Below are positions 6,486 to 7,745 of a stretch of 7,745 bases of DNA, in pieces. Every line of letters begins with the position of its first letter. The stretch's first letter is position 1. Both the position numbers and the translations under genes were made by a program. The stretch is taken from NCBI GenBank assembly GCA_012728155.1, contig JAAYFR010000008.1, forward strand, positions 1 through 7,745, written 5' to 3'. The notes below the pieces were generated by a model, which searched no databases, was not told the DNA's origin, and saw only the letters and a list, made by a program, of their open reading frames with translations. The stretch comes from Bacteroidales bacterium. GTDB lineage: Bacteria > Bacteroidota > Bacteroidia > Bacteroidales > Dysgonomonadaceae.

Positions 6486-7745
6486 TTAAGTGTGTAAGAA
6501 GTTTCCCAACTTCCGATATGTATCATAGAGGATATTGTACCTCTCGCGGTATTCGGTTCGGGGAACATACACCTTGTCATACCCCTGTCCCAGCGACTCC
6601 TGCGCATCCTCTACCCGGTCGAAAAGGCCGGCCGCCACCGCGGCACACATCGCAGCTCCCAAAGCAGCTGCCTGCTGCGCTACAGCTATCTTGATAGGTA
6701 CACCCAAGATATCGGAGAGCGTCTGCATTACATAGGGCGATTTCAATGAAATACCACCCACTCCAATCATTTCATTCATCTGCACCCCTTCCTCTTCAAG
6801 ATGCTCCATGATGGCACGCGACCCGAAAGCGGTCGCTTCCACCAGACTCTTGAATATCTGCGCCGGGGTAGTGGCAAGGGTAAGACCTGTTATGGCACCC
6901 TTTAATGTCGGGTCGCCAAAAGGGGTACGACGTCCATTGAACCAGTCCGATGCCACCAGATCCGACTCGGTTACCGGCAATTTTTCCGCCTCTTCATTCA
7001 GCTGCGACAAAATCTGACCGCTGATTGCTGCTTTTTGCTCTTCCGGGAGGAGCTTCAACGACCAGGACAACACCTCTTTCCACCAGGCATACAGATCGCC
7101 GAACGCAGATTGGCCTGCCTCCAGTCCTATCAGCCCGGGAATCACCGAGCCATCTACCTGTCCGCTGATCCCCGGGATCAATTTTTCGGCAATATCCTCT
7201 TTTGAAGAAACCACAATATCACAGGTAGAAGTACCCACAATTTTCACCATACTATGCACCGTGATACCTGCGCCAATAGCTCCCGCATGGGCATCCAGAA
7301 TTCCCACTGCCACCTCAATCCCCTGAGGCAATCCCAGACGCAACGACCACTCTTCCGTCAATTTACCGGCAGAGAGATTACCCGTATAGGTTGTCGCACT
7401 CAAACGGCCTACAAAACCATCAAGCAGGGGATCGAGTGCCGAAAAGAACGCCCGGGACGGATAACCACCCCACTCCTCTGCCCACATCCCTTTATGTCCC
7501 GCCGCACAGCGGCTGCGTTTCACCTGCTCGGGCTGAAGATTACCTGTCAACAACGCCGTCATCCAGTCGCAATGCTCAATAATGGAATAGGCTTTTTCGC
7601 GCACTCCCTCATTCTTACGGAGAATATGCAGTGCTTTTGCCCAGAACCATTCGGAGGAATAGACACCACCGGAGCGGGATGTGAAATCTATTTCCCAACT
7701 GCGGGCCAATGCGTTGATCTCATCTGCCTCCCGAATGGAGGTGTG
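6486..7745 (-). CDS. araB: L-ribulokinase (5' end outside window)
   Basis: This cytoplasmic FGGY-family kinase phosphorylates L-ribulose with ATP to L-ribulose 5-phosphate, the second step of L-arabinose catabolism. The window holds 419 codons before the TAA at 6488-6486, and the frame is open to the edge, starting HTSIREADEINAL. The family is about 550-570 residues, so about 130-150 N-terminal residues are missing. Diagnostic ribulokinase motifs, counted from the first visible residue, are KRSRCAAGHKGMW at 76-88, GILDAHAGAIGAG at 148-160, KIVGTSTCDIV at 168-178, IPGISGQVDGSVIPG at 190-204, GLEAGQSAFGDLYAWW at 207-222, WFNGRRTPFGDP at 268-279 and the FGGY ATP-site signature GVGGISLKSPYV at 329-340. 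Any apparent start near 7709 is a TTG inside the gene, not the real start. The other ara genes are not in view; they may lie upstream, beyond the right edge. The PqaA-type hydrolase follows 11 bp downstream. Confidence 0.97.
   Translation of the reverse strand, partial: HTSIREADEINALARSWEIDFTSRSGGVYSSEWFWAKALHILRKNEGVREKAYSIIEHCDWMTALLTGNLQPEQVKRSRCAAGHKGMWAEEWGGYPSRAFFSALDPLLDGFVGRLSATTYTGNLSAGKLTEEWSLRLGLPQGIEVAVGILDAHAGAIGAGITVHSMVKIVGTSTCDIVVSSKEDIAEKLIPGISGQVDGSVIPGLIGLEAGQSAFGDLYAWWKEVLSWSLKLLPEEQKAAISGQILSQLNEEAEKLPVTESDLVASDWFNGRRTPFGDPTLKGAITGLTLATTPAQIFKSLVEATAFGSRAIMEHLEEEGVQMNEMIGVGGISLKSPYVMQTLSDILGVPIKIAVAQQAAALGAAMCAAVAAGLFDRVEDAQESLGQGYDKVYVPRTEYRERYNILYDTYRKLGNFLHT

Noticed and set aside
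7707..7709. TTG at the start of the longest bounded minus-strand frame, as a start for araB.
   Set aside because: The frame stays open to the window edge and the upstream codons (HTSIREADEINA) continue the ribulokinase sequence. The TTG encodes an internal leucine.
1..7745. Search for CRISPR arrays, tRNA or rRNA genes, insertion sequences, phage genes, toxin-antitoxin pairs or a defence system.
   Set aside because: No regular repeat-spacer pattern, cloverleaf, transposase, terminal repeat or defence-type domain is visible. The long genes account for nearly all the sequence as housekeeping or metabolic functions.

Overview
The window reads as ordinary chromosome of a member of the Bacteroidota, most likely order Bacteroidales. 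The clues are promoter elements of the TTTG / TAnnTTTG type between the first two genes, starts without Shine-Dalgarno sequences, moderate GC, and protein sequences of Bacteroidales character (a CxxxCxxC-EC radical SAM protein, an L-ribulokinase with the KRSRCAAGHK motif, a long-chain polyprenyl synthase). The genus cannot be fixed from the sequence. Coding density is high and no stretch above 300 bases lacks a gene.

Left part (1-3710): two genes diverge from a 98-bp intergenic region. The minus-strand gene is a trans-polyprenyl diphosphate synthase, probably making the menaquinone side chain; its 3' end lies outside the window. The plus-strand gene is a full-length DNA polymerase I (polA, 936 residues) with 5' nuclease, proofreading exonuclease and polymerase domains, all with their catalytic residues. 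Its interdomain linker carries a candidate sliding-clamp-binding peptide.

Middle part (3711-5075): polA is followed by an 81-bp gap holding a GC-rich palindrome with an extra copy of one arm. Then come two co-oriented genes: a small YqaA/DedA-like membrane protein and a radical SAM protein of unassigned function.

Right part (5116-7745): two minus-strand genes, convergent with the preceding ones, form a tight transcription unit with 11 bp between them. The upstream gene is araB (L-ribulokinase), whose N-terminal part is cut by the window edge. The downstream gene is a secreted PhoPQ-activated pathogenicity-related (PqaA-type) alpha/beta hydrolase. The pairing of a cytoplasmic arabinose-pathway kinase with an exported putative esterase is the most suggestive context here.

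I found no CRISPR array, mobile element, tRNA or rRNA, phage gene, toxin-antitoxin pair or clear new system. The findings are second-look items of modest interest.
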